Assembly: GCA_963752935.1 (NCBI GenBank)
Contig: CAVWAL010000023.1
Location: 558,001 to 622,000 of the forward strand
Origin: RI-153 sp963752935
Lineage (GTDB): Bacteria; Chloroflexota; Anaerolineae; Caldilineales; Caldilineaceae
DNA length: 64,000 bases
Direction of reading: 5' to 3'
A program made the position numbers and the translations under genes. Positions 9,622 to 18,125 of the stretch are shown one piece after another. Under the pieces are notes generated by a model that did not search any database, was not told the origin of the DNA, and was given only the letters and a program-made list of their open reading frames with translations. Every line of letters begins with the position of its first letter. The stretch's first letter is position 1.

Positions 9622-10644
9622 CTATGCCGTCAACTGGCGCACGACTTCATCGGCGGCAGCATGCGGGCTTAACTCGCGGCGGCGGATGGCATCGATCAAC
9701 CGGGCGATGGTTTCTGCCGGCAACGTGGTTTGCATTCGTCGGCTCAGCTCGGTATGGATCAATGTTTCGAGGGTGCGCGCAATGCGGCTTTCCTCGCCTT
9801 GGGCCAGACCCGCATCGGCATGCAGCCATTCTCGGTGATCGTCGATGGTGCGCCGCAGCTCGTCGATCCCCTCTGGTTTGGTCGCTATGGCCTTGAGCAC
9901 CGGGATCGTCCACGCCTGCGCCGGCAGGGGCGCAGCGGGCAATGCAACCGTCATCACCTGCCCGTGATGGCGCAGAGTGTGCGATGCGCCCTTGCGCTGC
10001 TCCAACATCATTTCCAGCGCGCTGACCGTGCGTTCGGCGCCGGGGCGGTCGGCTTTGTTGACGACGAAGATGTCGGCGATCTCCAGCACGCCGGCCTTGA
10101 TGGCCTGCACTTCGTCGCCCAACCCGGGCGCTTCAACGACGATGGTGGTATGCGCCGTGGCGGCGATTTCCACTTCGGCTTGCCCAACGCCCACCGTCTC
10201 GATGAGGATGCGATCAAAGCCTGCCGCATCCAGCACTTGCAGCACGTCTATGCTGGCGGCTGCCAGTCCGCCCAGGTGACCACGCGTGGCCATGCTGCGG
10301 ATGAAGACACCGGGATCGCCGCTCAACTGGGTCATGCGTACGCGATCGCCCAGCAGCGCGCCCCCGGTGAATGGGCTGCTGGGATCGACGGCCAGGATCG
10401 CCACGCGCTCCTCATGGGTGCGGTACACCTGGGCCAGGGCATTAACCAGCGTCGACTTGCCCGTGCCCGGCGCGCCGGTAATGCCGATCAGGTGGCTGCG
10501 ACCGCCGTGGGCAAAGACGCCGTCCAGGATCGCACGCGCTGCGCCGTCACCGTTCTCCACATGGCTGATGGCGCGGGCAAGGGCCAGCCGGTCGCCTGCC
10601 AGCAGACCGGCGATCAGTTGAGCAGGCGGTGTTGATCTACGCAT
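9622..10644 (-). CDS. meaB: MeaB/ArgK-type GTPase, chaperone of a B12-dependent acyl-CoA mutase
   Basis: G3E-family P-loop GTPase that protects, loads and repairs adenosylcobalamin mutases such as methylmalonyl-CoA mutase. The 340-residue length is usual. The P-loop is GAPGTGKST at residues 58-65; VDPSSPFTGGALLGDRVRM is the family switch region, ETVGVGQAEVEIAATAHTTIVV follows the Walker B part, and VVNKADRPGA is the NKxD guanine-specificity motif. The gene lies 45 bases downstream of the cobalamin-binding mutase subunit gene on the same strand, so both act in one complex. No clear ribosome binding site precedes the ATG, which may mean translational coupling. Confidence 0.95.
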   Translation of the reverse strand: MRRSTPPAQLIAGLLAGDRLALARAISHVENGDGAARAILDGVFAHGGRSHLIGITGAPGTGKSTLVNALAQVYRTHEERVAILAVDPSSPFTGGALLGDRVRMTQLSGDPGVFIRSMATRGHLGGLAAASIDVLQVLDAAGFDRILIETVGVGQAEVEIAATAHTTIVVEAPGLGDEVQAIKAGVLEIADIFVVNKADRPGAERTVSALEMMLEQRKGASHTLRHHGQVMTVALPAAPLPAQAWTIPVLKAIATKPEGIDELRRTIDDHREWLHADAGLAQGEESRIARTLETLIHTELSRRMQTTLPAETIARLIDAIRRRELSPHAAADEVVRQLTA

Positions 10645-10689
10645 ACGGAATCAATTCTGCCGCGGTCAGGTGGCGGGAAGCGGGGCGAT

Positions 10690-11100
10690 TCATTCGGTCA
10701 CCGGTTGTCCCAAAGCAGTGTGGATGAAGTCGGCGATTACCTGACTCGCCGTGCCGGGGCCAAAGACAGCGGCAATGCCCGCTTGTTTGAGTTTGACCAC
10801 ATCTTCATCGGGGATGATGCCACCCACGAGCACAAGGACATCATCCTGGCCCTGGGCGCGCAAGAGATCAACGACTCTGGGGCAGAGCGTCATATGGGCG
10901 CCGCTGAGGATGCTCAACCCAACGACGTCGACATCTTCCTGGAGCGCGGCCTCAGCGATCATTTGTGGCGTCTGGCGGATGCCGGTGTAGATCACCTCGA
11001 ACCCGGCGTCGCGCAGGGCCTGTGCAATAAACTTCGCCCCGCGATCGTGGCCGTCCAGACCGGGCTTGGCCACCAGCACGCGGACCTTGTCAGTAGACAT
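10690..11100 (-). CDS. Cobalamin-binding subunit of an acyl-CoA mutase (methylmalonyl-CoA mutase C-terminal type)
   Basis: A stand-alone 136-residue B12-binding Rossmann domain. The base-off/His-on motif DxHxxG is visible as LDGHDRG near residue 16, followed by SILSGAHM and GGIIPDED, which line the nucleotide tail of B12. I chose the start at 11100 (MSTDKVRVLVAKPG), preceded by AAAGGA; upstream sequence in frame is partly MITE DNA. Such small subunits pair with a large catalytic subunit (MutB, IcmA or HcmA), which is not in this window. The meaB gene follows. Substrate (methylmalonyl, isobutyryl or other) cannot be told from this domain. Confidence 0.93.
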   Translation of the reverse strand: MSTDKVRVLVAKPGLDGHDRGAKFIAQALRDAGFEVIYTGIRQTPQMIAEAALQEDVDVVGLSILSGAHMTLCPRVVDLLRAQGQDDVLVLVGGIIPDEDVVKLKQAGIAAVFGPGTASQVIADFIHTALGQPVTE

Positions 11101-11216
11101 GAATCGATCCTTTCGGGATGTGTTGCATGCAGTTCGATGTGTGAAATATTGTACCGGAAAGCGAATGGAGCGCCAACGTTCTGGATCAACGGGACACACA
11201 GTCACCCAATCGGGAC

Positions 11217-11372
11217 GGGTGTGTCCCAAATGATTGGGTGGGTCCATGTCTACCGGGAAGCCACGACGGATGGACACGGAGGTCCATCCCTACGTGTAGG
11301 GACCGGCCTCTGTGCCGGTCCGTTCTGGGTAGCTGCCCTGAAGTTCAGAACCGAAAAACTTGGGACGCACCC
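11217..11372 (-). mobile_element. MITE family A, copy A3 (inverted)
   Basis: Here the 156-bp element is reversed: GGGTGTGTCCCA at the left and TGGGACGCACCC at the right. It has a perfect 9-bp target duplication, aatcgggac, at 11208-11216 and 11373-11381. It lies between the divergent mutase-subunit and acyl-CoA dehydrogenase genes. Confidence 0.92.
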
Positions 11373-11470
11373 AATCGGGACGGCACCTTCCTACAAACAA
11401 CGCCGGCTATGGTAGAATGGATTCGTTTTGAGAGACGACTACCGTAGCGATCCACCGTCAGGAGATCCGC

Positions 11471-12667
11471 ATGATCTATCCGCGCAGTGAACGTCAAAAG
11501 CGCTTTGTCTCGCTTGCCCGCCAATTGGCCCAAGTGTTTGCCGAGCGCGCCGCCGAACATGACCAGGCAGGCAGCTTCCCGCACGAGAATTTTGCCGATC
11601 TGCGCGCCGCAGGGATGCCCGCGTTGGTGATCCCCGAAGAGTACGGTGGCTGGGGCGCGGATCTGCTGGAAAGCGTGTTGGTGATGGAGACATTGGCCGA
11701 AGGCGACGGCAGCACTGCGCTGAGTTTTACCATGCATGTCCAGGTGATGGGCTCGGCCGCCGAGGCTCGATCCTGGCCTGCCGCGCTGTTTGAGCGGCTC
11801 TGCCGCGAATCGGTCGAACGCGGCGCGCTGATCAACGCCGTGGCCACCGAACCGCGCCTGGGCAGCCCGTCGCGGGGTGGGCTGCCGGACACCACCGCCG
11901 ATCCCGTTTATGCCAACGGCACACAGGAAGATCCTGTGGGCTGGGTGATCAATGGGCATAAGAACTTTGCCAGCCTCAGCCCCGCACTCGACTATTTCAT
12001 TGTCCCCGCGGCGCTGCAAGATGGCAGTGGGCAGGTGGCGCGCTTCGTGGTGCCCGCAGGCGATCACATTGAAATCAAAGAGACGTGGAACGCCATGGGC
12101 ATGCGCGCCACCGGCAGTCATGACATGTTCCTGCACGATGCCCGCGTCACGCCGGATCTCATGCTGGGTCGAAGCGACGCCAGGGCCAGCGATCCCACAA
12201 TTTCGACGGGTAATGCCTGGTTTACGCTGACGGTCAGCGCCGTCTATTTGGGGGTGGCCCAGGCCGCGCTGACCTATGCGGCCGATTTCGCGCACAAGCG
12301 CGTGCCCACGGCGCTGGGCAAACCCATCGCCGAATTGGAGAGCATTCAGCGTCGTCTCGGCGAAGCAGAATTGGCGCTGATCCAGGCGCGATCCATGCTG
12401 TACAGCGTGACCAACGATTGGATCGCCTTACCGGATTGCCGGCATGAACTGTCCCCACTGTTGATGGCGGCCAAGGTCACCGTCACCAACAATGCGATTC
12501 AAGCTGTCGATCATGCCATGCGGGTTGTGGGCGGGGCCAGTATGTCTCGTGCGCTGCCACTGGAACGCTATTACCGCGACGTGCGCGCCGGTCTCTACCA
12601 TCCTATGGTCGACGATCAAGCGCTGCCGATGTTTGGGCGGCTGGCGCTGCAAAAAGTGAAGAAGTAG
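11471..12667 (+). CDS. Acyl-CoA dehydrogenase family flavoprotein
   Basis: 398 residues with the three-part acyl-CoA dehydrogenase layout: a helical N-domain (RQLAQVFAERAAEHD), a middle beta domain (VATEPRLGSPSRGG, WVINGHKNFASL, WNAMGMRATGSHDM) and a helical C-domain (YADFAHKRVPTALGKPIAELESIQ, VVGGASMSRALPLERYYRDVRA). AGGAG lies nine bases before the start. The C-terminal part reads YRDVRAGLYHPMVDDQA and lacks the usual YEGTxEI segment, and the TEP motif is the RLGSPSRG variant. This is more like SfnB/DszC-type flavin monooxygenases or distant dehydrogenases than classical fatty-acid enzymes, so oxidation of an acyl-CoA is not certain. Confidence 0.85.
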   Translation: MIYPRSERQKRFVSLARQLAQVFAERAAEHDQAGSFPHENFADLRAAGMPALVIPEEYGGWGADLLESVLVMETLAEGDGSTALSFTMHVQVMGSAAEARSWPAALFERLCRESVERGALINAVATEPRLGSPSRGGLPDTTADPVYANGTQEDPVGWVINGHKNFASLSPALDYFIVPAALQDGSGQVARFVVPAGDHIEIKETWNAMGMRATGSHDMFLHDARVTPDLMLGRSDARASDPTISTGNAWFTLTVSAVYLGVAQAALTYAADFAHKRVPTALGKPIAELESIQRRLGEAELALIQARSMLYSVTNDWIALPDCRHELSPLLMAAKVTVTNNAIQAVDHAMRVVGGASMSRALPLERYYRDVRAGLYHPMVDDQALPMFGRLALQKVKK

Positions 12668-12755
12668 CGTCTTGCGAGAAGAGTCGTTTGGTGATACGGT
12701 ACGCCTACCCTGGTTGACTGTTACTCCGTAACACTCATTCTTTGAGGAGGCTAGA

Positions 12756-13448
12756 ATGCCCTTGCCCAAGCCCACCGGTGATGCTCTCCGGGTTCCACCA
12801 ACCGCAGTTGGGGGCTCCCTGTCGGAGCCGTCGGTTCGTTTGTTCCTCCAGGGCTTTGGCTTCGGCTTTGTGAGCTGTCTGCTGCTGGTCGGCCTCTTCG
12901 CATGGATGGCCCGCCGCCCTGATCCCTCGTCAATTGTGCTGCAACCGCCGCCCACCCCTTTGCCGCCGGCGACACCCTTGCCCACAGCAACCCCTGCCCC
13001 CATCGTCGTCTTTGTGTCCGGTGCGGTGGCTTTCCCCGGCGTCTACAGCTTGCCCAGCGATGCGCGTGTCGGCGATGCTCTGATTGCGGCCGGGGATCTG
13101 CTTGATTCTGCGTTGAGTGTATCGATCAATCAGGCTGAACGGTTGTGGGATGGGGCGCAAGTACACGTACCCAGTGCGGCCGATCCAGTGGCAGCCGGCG
13201 CACCCGACGCTGGGGTTTCGGGCGTAGCGCCCCCTGCACAGAACACATCGACGAGCAGCGGGGGCGGACGTGTCAATCTGAACACGGCCTCCGCCGAAGC
13301 GTTGGCCACCCTGCCCGGGATCGGCCCGGCCAAGGCAGAGGCAATCATTGCAGGCCGACCCTACGTCAGCATTGATGACCTGGATCGTGTTTCGGGCATT
13401 GGCGCCAAAACCATCGACCTGTTTCGTGAACTCGTCACTGTCGACTAG
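12756..13448 (+). CDS. comEA: ComEA-like DNA-binding competence protein (SLBB plus helix-hairpin-helix)
   Basis: The 230-residue protein has a membrane anchor at about residues 29-51, a Pro/Thr-rich linker, an SLBB domain (VVFVSGAVAFPGVYSLPSDARVGDALIAAGD, about 84-150) and a C-terminal double helix-hairpin-helix domain (about 170-230, VNLNTASAEALATLPGIGPAKAEAII and VSGIGAKTIDLF). This is the ComEA layout: a surface receptor that holds double-stranded DNA for uptake. GAGGAGG precedes the start. No comEC or pilus gene is adjacent. Codons 8-25 contain a sequence patch (CCACCAACCGCAGTTGGGGG) that looks repeat-derived. Confidence 0.9.
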   Translation: MPLPKPTGDALRVPPTAVGGSLSEPSVRLFLQGFGFGFVSCLLLVGLFAWMARRPDPSSIVLQPPPTPLPPATPLPTATPAPIVVFVSGAVAFPGVYSLPSDARVGDALIAAGDLLDSALSVSINQAERLWDGAQVHVPSAADPVAAGAPDAGVSGVAPPAQNTSTSSGGGRVNLNTASAEALATLPGIGPAKAEAIIAGRPYVSIDDLDRVSGIGAKTIDLFRELVTVD

Positions 13449-13474
13449 AGGGTTTGCTTTCTAAGTGCAATGTA

Positions 13475-13529
13475 GCGCAAATAGGACGACACGCTCTAGC
13501 AGTGCTAGAGCGTGTCGTCCTATTTGCGC
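13475..13529. terminator. Perfect 26-bp hairpin between convergent genes
   Basis: The arms 13475-13500 and 13504-13529 are exact inverse complements around the loop AGT, with the core GGACGACACGCTCTAGC. No long T-run follows on either side, so it is either a strong bidirectional terminator for comEA and the convergent DUF2680-like gene or a palindromic repeat inserted there. Confidence 0.65.
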
Positions 13530-13577
13530 CGTGATTTACCGGTCTGTTCAAACTCGATTTTAGCCGGCGAACTTCGG

Positions 13578-14405
13578 TTACAGGTTAGGAACGGCTACAC
13601 CTGTGCTGTTGCTTTGCGGTGTGCTGTCGTCAGCGCCACTGTTGGGGAATCCACCGGGCATGCCGCCCCGCCCCGGCATTCCATGGCCGGGCATACCGCC
13701 GTGGTCGCCACGGCGTCCAGGCATTCCAGGTCGCTCACCACCAAAACCGGACATATGCTTGCCTGGGCCAAAGCCGTCGGCCTGCTCGGCGAGCAGCGCA
13801 TCGGCCTGCTCCTGCGTGATGGCGTCATCTTCTACGGCTTGCTGCACTGCTTCTTCAAAGGCGCTCTGCATACGCTCGCTCAGGTAAGGCTGCAAGGCGG
13901 TGTGTGCCTGCATGCGGTCGGCCTGTTCCTGCGTGATCTTGCCTTCTTCGACGGCCTGAGCCAGCGCTGTGTCCCTGGCGGTGCTTTGGGCAGCCTCTAG
14001 ATCCTCGACGCTGATGCCCAGCGCATCGGCCAACAGCGCTTCGGGGTCAATCGTGTCGCCCAGCATGGGGCCGAACCGGAAGCCGCGATCCATGCCGCGT
14101 GCCTGAATCTGGTCGGCCTGGGCCTGCGTGATCAGCCCTTCATCCACGGCCTGTTGCAGACCGGCGGCCGCCGCTTCGCTCTGTGCGGCCTGGAGTTCCT
14201 CTACTGTGATACCCAGCGCATCGGCCAGGAATTGAGCGTGATCGGTGTCGATGCGATCACCACGAGTGCCGGGGACGGCTTGCTCGATGGGTGTGTCCTC
14301 GGCGGCGCTGCTGATCTGCGGATAGACAGCAGCCGTCGTCAAGAGGACGCCGGTTATGGCAACCGAGCCCAACAGCCAGCGCACACGTCTTGTGTTCAGT
14401 TTCAT
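13578..14405 (-). CDS. Secreted protein with DUF2680-like helical repeats
   Basis: 275 residues with an N-terminal signal segment (about residues 9-28, RWLLGSVAITGVLLTTAAVY). Two clear copies of a helical module, DALGITVEELQAAQ...ITQAQADQIQAR (about 63-105) and DALGISVEDLEAAQ...ITQEQADRMQAH (about 128-168), are followed by a partial third (EEAVQQAVEDDAITQEQADALLAEQ). The unit is like that of DUF2680 proteins of Gram-positive bacteria. The C-terminal 70 residues are very rich in Gly, Met and Pro (PGMPGRRGDHGGMPGHGMPG). AAGGAG precedes the start. Role unknown; a metal-binding or surface function is only a guess. Confidence 0.8.
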   Translation of the reverse strand: MKLNTRRVRWLLGSVAITGVLLTTAAVYPQISSAAEDTPIEQAVPGTRGDRIDTDHAQFLADALGITVEELQAAQSEAAAAGLQQAVDEGLITQAQADQIQARGMDRGFRFGPMLGDTIDPEALLADALGISVEDLEAAQSTARDTALAQAVEEGKITQEQADRMQAHTALQPYLSERMQSAFEEAVQQAVEDDAITQEQADALLAEQADGFGPGKHMSGFGGERPGMPGRRGDHGGMPGHGMPGRGGMPGGFPNSGADDSTPQSNSTGVAVPNL

Positions 14406-14607
14406 GTTGTTTTCTCCTTCTGCTTGTACTTGCGAAACGGTTGATAAAATAGGCTTTGTGGTGCCTGGGCCACGTTTATGGCTTGCCCCCAGTGTAGCGA
14501 AAGAATGTTTAGGAAAATTGAAGATCCATCGAGGAGATTGTTTGGATATGCGTTAGCAGATTGGGGCGTGCTGACATTTCACAGAGCTCCTCTAGTGATG
14601 CGTCAAG

Positions 14608-14710
14608 AGTGATTTGATCTGTAGGGGCGCTGCTTGCTGCGCCCGGCACACTGTGGGCGCAGCAAGCAGCGCCCCTACAAAATTACCATCACGTGACCGT
14701 TGACATGACA
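14608..14710 (+). repeat. Repeat family B copy (B2)
   Basis: The palindromic core spans 14621-14678 with the same 24-base arms as the other copies. The left flank GTGATTTGATC and the right flank AATTACCATCACGTGACCGT match copy B3, but the 10-base centre reads GGCACACTGT, the inverse of ACAGTGTGCC in B3. The rest of 14406-14895 shows no gene. Confidence 0.78.
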
Positions 14711-14895
14711 CCAGTCAAACCGGTGTTAAGCGACAACATGCCAGGAGGCAGCACTGTACATGTCAACGAAACCTGGAAGATGAGCAGGTTGACAGACTAG
14801 ATCGCTTCTGATAGGATTTTCCTGACGCAACGCGTTATAGAACGGAGACTACGTCGGCCATCCGTCGTCAAAAATAGCCAAGGGGAGCAAAGCTG

Positions 14896-15333
14896 ATGAG
14901 CGAAGAAGAACGAAACTGGCAGGAACAGATGAAGGATGCTGCCATCGATGTGCGCAATGAAGCAATCATGCAAGGAGCATCACTCTATCTACTGGCGCGC
15001 CGGGTCTTGTTGGCCGGTTTGGGCGCGGTTGCGCTCAGCACAGAAGAAGCGCAAGCCTTTGTGGACAAACTGGTCGAGCGGGGTGAAATTGCCGAAGCCG
15101 ACGCCCAACGGCTGATCGAGGACTTTCGCGCGCGCCTGAAGAAGAACGAGGCGCAGATCCAAAGCGCCGGGGAACAAGGGAAAAGGCAGGCAGAGACCGT
15201 GTTGGAAGATCAGATCGGCGCCGTGCTCAACCGCATGAATGTGCCCAGCAAACGCGACATCGATCTGTTAAGCGAACAGATCGAGAGTCTGAGCGCCAAG
15301 ATCGACCTCTTGCACAAACGGAATACGCCGTAG
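14896..15333 (+). CDS. Phasin-like protein
   Basis: The 145-residue helical protein has RRVLLAGLGAVALSTEEAQAFVDKLVERGEIAEADAQRLIEDF (residues 35-78, several segments), the pattern of PhaF/PhaI-type phasins and related poly-hydroxyalkanoate granule proteins. The tail is coiled coil (RDIDLLSEQIESLSAKIDLLHKR). GGGGAG lies upstream of the start. No PHA synthase gene is near, so granule association is inference; similar short proteins also occur in bacteria without PHA. The gene appears to be monocistronic, as a hairpin follows. Confidence 0.75.
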   Translation: MSEEERNWQEQMKDAAIDVRNEAIMQGASLYLLARRVLLAGLGAVALSTEEAQAFVDKLVERGEIAEADAQRLIEDFRARLKKNEAQIQSAGEQGKRQAETVLEDQIGAVLNRMNVPSKRDIDLLSEQIESLSAKIDLLHKRNTP

Positions 15334-15448
15334 GCGCTTGCCCGCAGTACAGTCTCAATGGGGAGCAGTCGCTGGGGCGGTGAGACGAAACGAAAACCCG
15401 CCCGGTCGGGTGTGACCAGGCGGGGACAAACAATCGATCTATGTACAT

Positions 15449-15485
15449 GACCTGCCGGGTTGCAGAACCCCTCGGCAGGTCTTCT
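15449..15485. terminator. Bidirectional terminator between convergent genes
   Basis: GACCTGCCG pairs with CGGCAGGTC, and an inner GGGTT/AACCC stem extends it; TTCTT follows. It lies between the phasin-like gene and the stop of the convergent LysM protein gene. Confidence 0.7.
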
Positions 15486-17302
15486 TATTGGTAAATAATC
15501 AGATTCGGCGTGATCTCCATGTAGCCTAGATTGGGATAGGCTTCGACGCCCAGCGATTGTGCGGGGCTGAGGAGTGGTTCATCCCAGCGATAGAAAAGTT
15601 TGAAGGCGACGAGGGGAGAATCGGCGTTGACCAGCGAATTGTACTTGCTAATTTTGCCCCACGGGCCACCCCAGCCATCCACCGATAGGGTGAGGGCGAC
15701 GCCCGGATAGCCAGGATCCAATTCGTCTTTATTGACGATCATGTTGTCTTGAAACTGGTGGACAAGCAGAATGCGCGGGCCGGCGATGTCGTTCTCGTCG
15801 AGGTAGGCCTGGATCACCGCCTGTGTCTCGTTGACCTGTTCCGCCGTGACATAACCGATCGGGTTGCCCGGCCACAGTTGTCCCCGGTGAGCCATGGCAA
15901 ATTCAGGATCAATCGCCAGATGGACATTCTCGTGGGCCAGATAGGGCAGCGCCGACGAAATTGACTCAGCCGGGGTCAACGCACCGATCTGCACGTCGAG
16001 AATCACAGCGTAATCCAATTCTTTGGCCTTGGAAATGTAGGTCATCACCAGTTCGTCATCCAAAAAGCCCAGATGACTGCCATCCCCAACGGCCTTGGTG
16101 GCCATGCCGTAGACAAGATGAAAGGCCGGTTTGATCGCGAGATCCGGTCCGTTGGCTTCATCGTAGGCATTGGCTTCTTCCTCTAGACGTCGTGCTACCT
16201 CGTCTATATCGAACTCGCCCAGGATGCCCATGATCGGGACATCAGGCCGCCCGTAGTAGGTGAGCCAGGTCTGGTTGTAAAAAGGAGAATCGGGCTGCAC
16301 CTGCTGGGCGAAGATCGTCATACGTTCGGTGATGGTGCCACGCGCCTCGACTTGCGGTGCAGTGGACGGTGTCACGCCCTGGGGGATCGAACCGTCCGCG
16401 GCAGGGATGACCAATGACCACCCCACGGAGAGCACGTTGGGATCGGCCAGATTATTGGCGGCTTGCAACGTTTCGAGATCGACGTTGTAGAAGGTGGCAA
16501 TCTCGCCCAACGTATCGCCAGGCTGCACAACGTGAATCGTCGCCCGATCTGCTGCGGCGATCGTCCCGGTATCGGATACTGTGGCGGTATCGGACACGGT
16601 TGCGGTGTCGGACACGGTTGCAGTATCGGTCACTGCTGCGGTGTCGGTCACTGTGGCGGTGTCGGACACGGTTGCAGTATCGGTCACTGTCGCGGTGTCG
16701 GTCACGGTTGCAGTGTCGGATACTGTGGCGGTGCCGGATACTGTGGCGGTTGCCGTGATTGTCGCCGCGGTTGTGGCTGTGGTGGTGGCGGTCGCGGTTG
16801 CAGGCGGCGTCGAGGTCGGCGACGGTGTGGGAGATGGCGACGGTGTGGGAGATGGTGAAGGCGTGCCGGTTGCGGTGGGCGAGGGCTGCGCCGGTTCGCC
16901 GGTCTGCACAGGATAACGCGCTGCGTCGGCGGGCCAACGCAGCGTGATCACCTGCCCGTTGGCGCCCAATTTGCCCAAAGGACGGCCATCGGCGCTCACC
17001 TCCACGCCGCCGGCGTTGCCAATCAGCAGCACGATCTGCGTGCCGGTCCAGCTTTCGCGGCGACCGGGTTCCATCAGCGCGTAGTAACGTCGTACGCCGT
17101 CCACCGTAGCCTCGATCCAACTGCCGCTTACAACATTGATGCTCACGGTGTGGGTTTGTTGGGATGGCGGCGCGGCGTTGGCCTGACGAAGCCCCCCAAT
17201 CAGGAGCGCACAAAGCAACGATGCAGCGACCAATGCGGAGATGAGTGGGAAGGGTAGACGCGAAACGAGAAAAGACGCGAATCTGTAACGGGGGAGGTAC
17301 AT
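15485..17302 (-). CDS. Surface protein with Thr-rich repeat linker, LysM domain and TIM-barrel-like domain
   Basis: 605 residues from 17302; AAGGAG lies eight bases upstream, and the extra 55 codons in frame lie over the next gene's end. Parts: signal/anchor segment (about 16-40), a beta domain (SINVVSGSWIEATVDGVRRYYALMEPG), a Pro/Ser/Thr linker, ten six-residue repeats of the type ATVSDT (about 186-245), a LysM peptidoglycan-binding domain (VVQPGDTLGEIATFYNV...NLADPN, about 254-300), and a C-terminal domain of about 270 residues that looks like a glycosidase-type barrel (PIMGILGEFDID, AVILDVQIG, HLAIDPEFA, ILLVHQFQDNMI, VALTLSVDGWGG). I see no catalytic residue pair, so it may be non-enzymatic or of an uncharacterised family. 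Confidence 0.85.
   Translation of the reverse strand: MYLPRYRFASFLVSRLPFPLISALVAASLLCALLIGGLRQANAAPPSQQTHTVSINVVSGSWIEATVDGVRRYYALMEPGRRESWTGTQIVLLIGNAGGVEVSADGRPLGKLGANGQVITLRWPADAARYPVQTGEPAQPSPTATGTPSPSPTPSPSPTPSPTSTPPATATATTTATTAATITATATVSGTATVSDTATVTDTATVTDTATVSDTATVTDTAAVTDTATVSDTATVSDTATVSDTGTIAAADRATIHVVQPGDTLGEIATFYNVDLETLQAANNLADPNVLSVGWSLVIPAADGSIPQGVTPSTAPQVEARGTITERMTIFAQQVQPDSPFYNQTWLTYYGRPDVPIMGILGEFDIDEVARRLEEEANAYDEANGPDLAIKPAFHLVYGMATKAVGDGSHLGFLDDELVMTYISKAKELDYAVILDVQIGALTPAESISSALPYLAHENVHLAIDPEFAMAHRGQLWPGNPIGYVTAEQVNETQAVIQAYLDENDIAGPRILLVHQFQDNMIVNKDELDPGYPGVALTLSVDGWGGPWGKISKYNSLVNADSPLVAFKLFYRWDEPLLSPAQSLGVEAYPNLGYMEITPNLIIYQ
16569..16748 (-). repeat. Ten tandem 18-bp units inside the LysM protein gene
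   Basis: The ten units follow the pattern GTRTCGGWYACTGTGGCG with frequent variants (GTGTCGGACACGGTTGCA, GTATCGGTCACTGCTGCG). They keep the frame and code six-residue Thr/Ser/Asp blocks. Copy-number changes would not break the frame. Confidence 0.9.
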
Positions 17303-17327
17303 CCTGTTGCTCCTTAGGTAGAGGTGA

Positions 17328-18125
17328 TCACGCAATGATATCGGGTCGGTAGACAGCCCAGAAGGTAAGCCAGGGCGGGGCAACGGTGAGCATGTGATCC
17401 CAACTGCCCGGTTCTGGATCGGGCGGGGCGGCAGGTTCTTCCCAGATCCCGCGCAGGACAAAGCCACGACGCGCCAGGCCCACGGTAATATCGCTCAACG
17501 TGTGGCAAAACTCCCGCGGACCGACGATCTGGCGCGTCTGCCCCTGGCTGTCGGTGACGTCCCAGTGTGGATCGGCGAACTCAATCTCGCCGCCGACGTA
17601 GATCCGTGAGACCGTGTAGCCACTGCCATTCCACTGGCGTTCATCCAAATCGGTGAAAAATGGATTGCCACATTGCATGCGATAAAGCCCGCCAGGGCGT
17701 AGTACCCGCGCCACTTCGCCAAAAACAGCCTCCGCCGACGGCACAAAGTTGATGGAGAAGGCATGCCAGACGATATCGAAGGCATTGTCATCGAACATCG
17801 ATAGGTCGCGCATATCGGCTTGAATGATCTGGATGTCGGCGTTGTAGTGGGCGGCGGCGATGCGGTCTTTTTCCAGCTGAGCGGGCGTCAGATCGGTGAC
17901 GGTGACCCGTGCACCAAGGACGGCGAAGGCAGCCGACTGTTGCCCACCACCGCTGGCGAGGCAAAGTACATCCTTGCCGGTGACGTCGCCCATGATCGCT
18001 TGCGCATCGACCTCGGCACGGGCTGTGTCGACAGTCAGATTCAGAAGTGGGCGGGCAAAGGCCACATCAGCGGCCACCAGATCTGTCCATCTTTCCTCGT
18101 TGTCTCGGGCAATGTCATCTCGCAT
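17328..18125 (-). CDS. Class I SAM-dependent methyltransferase
   Basis: 265 residues from 18125 (MRDDIARDNEERW), chosen because AAAGGAG lies upstream; the frame stays open 25 codons further. The Rossmann motif I is VLCLASGGGQQSAAFAVLGARVTVTD (about residues 50-75, seen in parts), followed by QADMRDLSMF and FDIVWHAFSINFV (acidic loop and motif IV) and LRPGGLYRMQCGNP. It resembles UbiE/Cfa-like small-molecule methyltransferases of unknown substrate. It ends just before the LysM gene start and may be in the same transcript. Confidence 0.9.
   Translation of the reverse strand: MRDDIARDNEERWTDLVAADVAFARPLLNLTVDTARAEVDAQAIMGDVTGKDVLCLASGGGQQSAAFAVLGARVTVTDLTPAQLEKDRIAAAHYNADIQIIQADMRDLSMFDDNAFDIVWHAFSINFVPSAEAVFGEVARVLRPGGLYRMQCGNPFFTDLDERQWNGSGYTVSRIYVGGEIEFADPHWDVTDSQGQTRQIVGPREFCHTLSDITVGLARRGFVLRGIWEEPAAPPDPEPGSWDHMLTVAPPWLTFWAVYRPDIIA

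Noticed and set aside
16452..17213. Frames with His/Arg-rich periodic sequence near 16.6 kb
   Set aside because: They are other frames of the 18-bp tandem array in the LysM protein gene.
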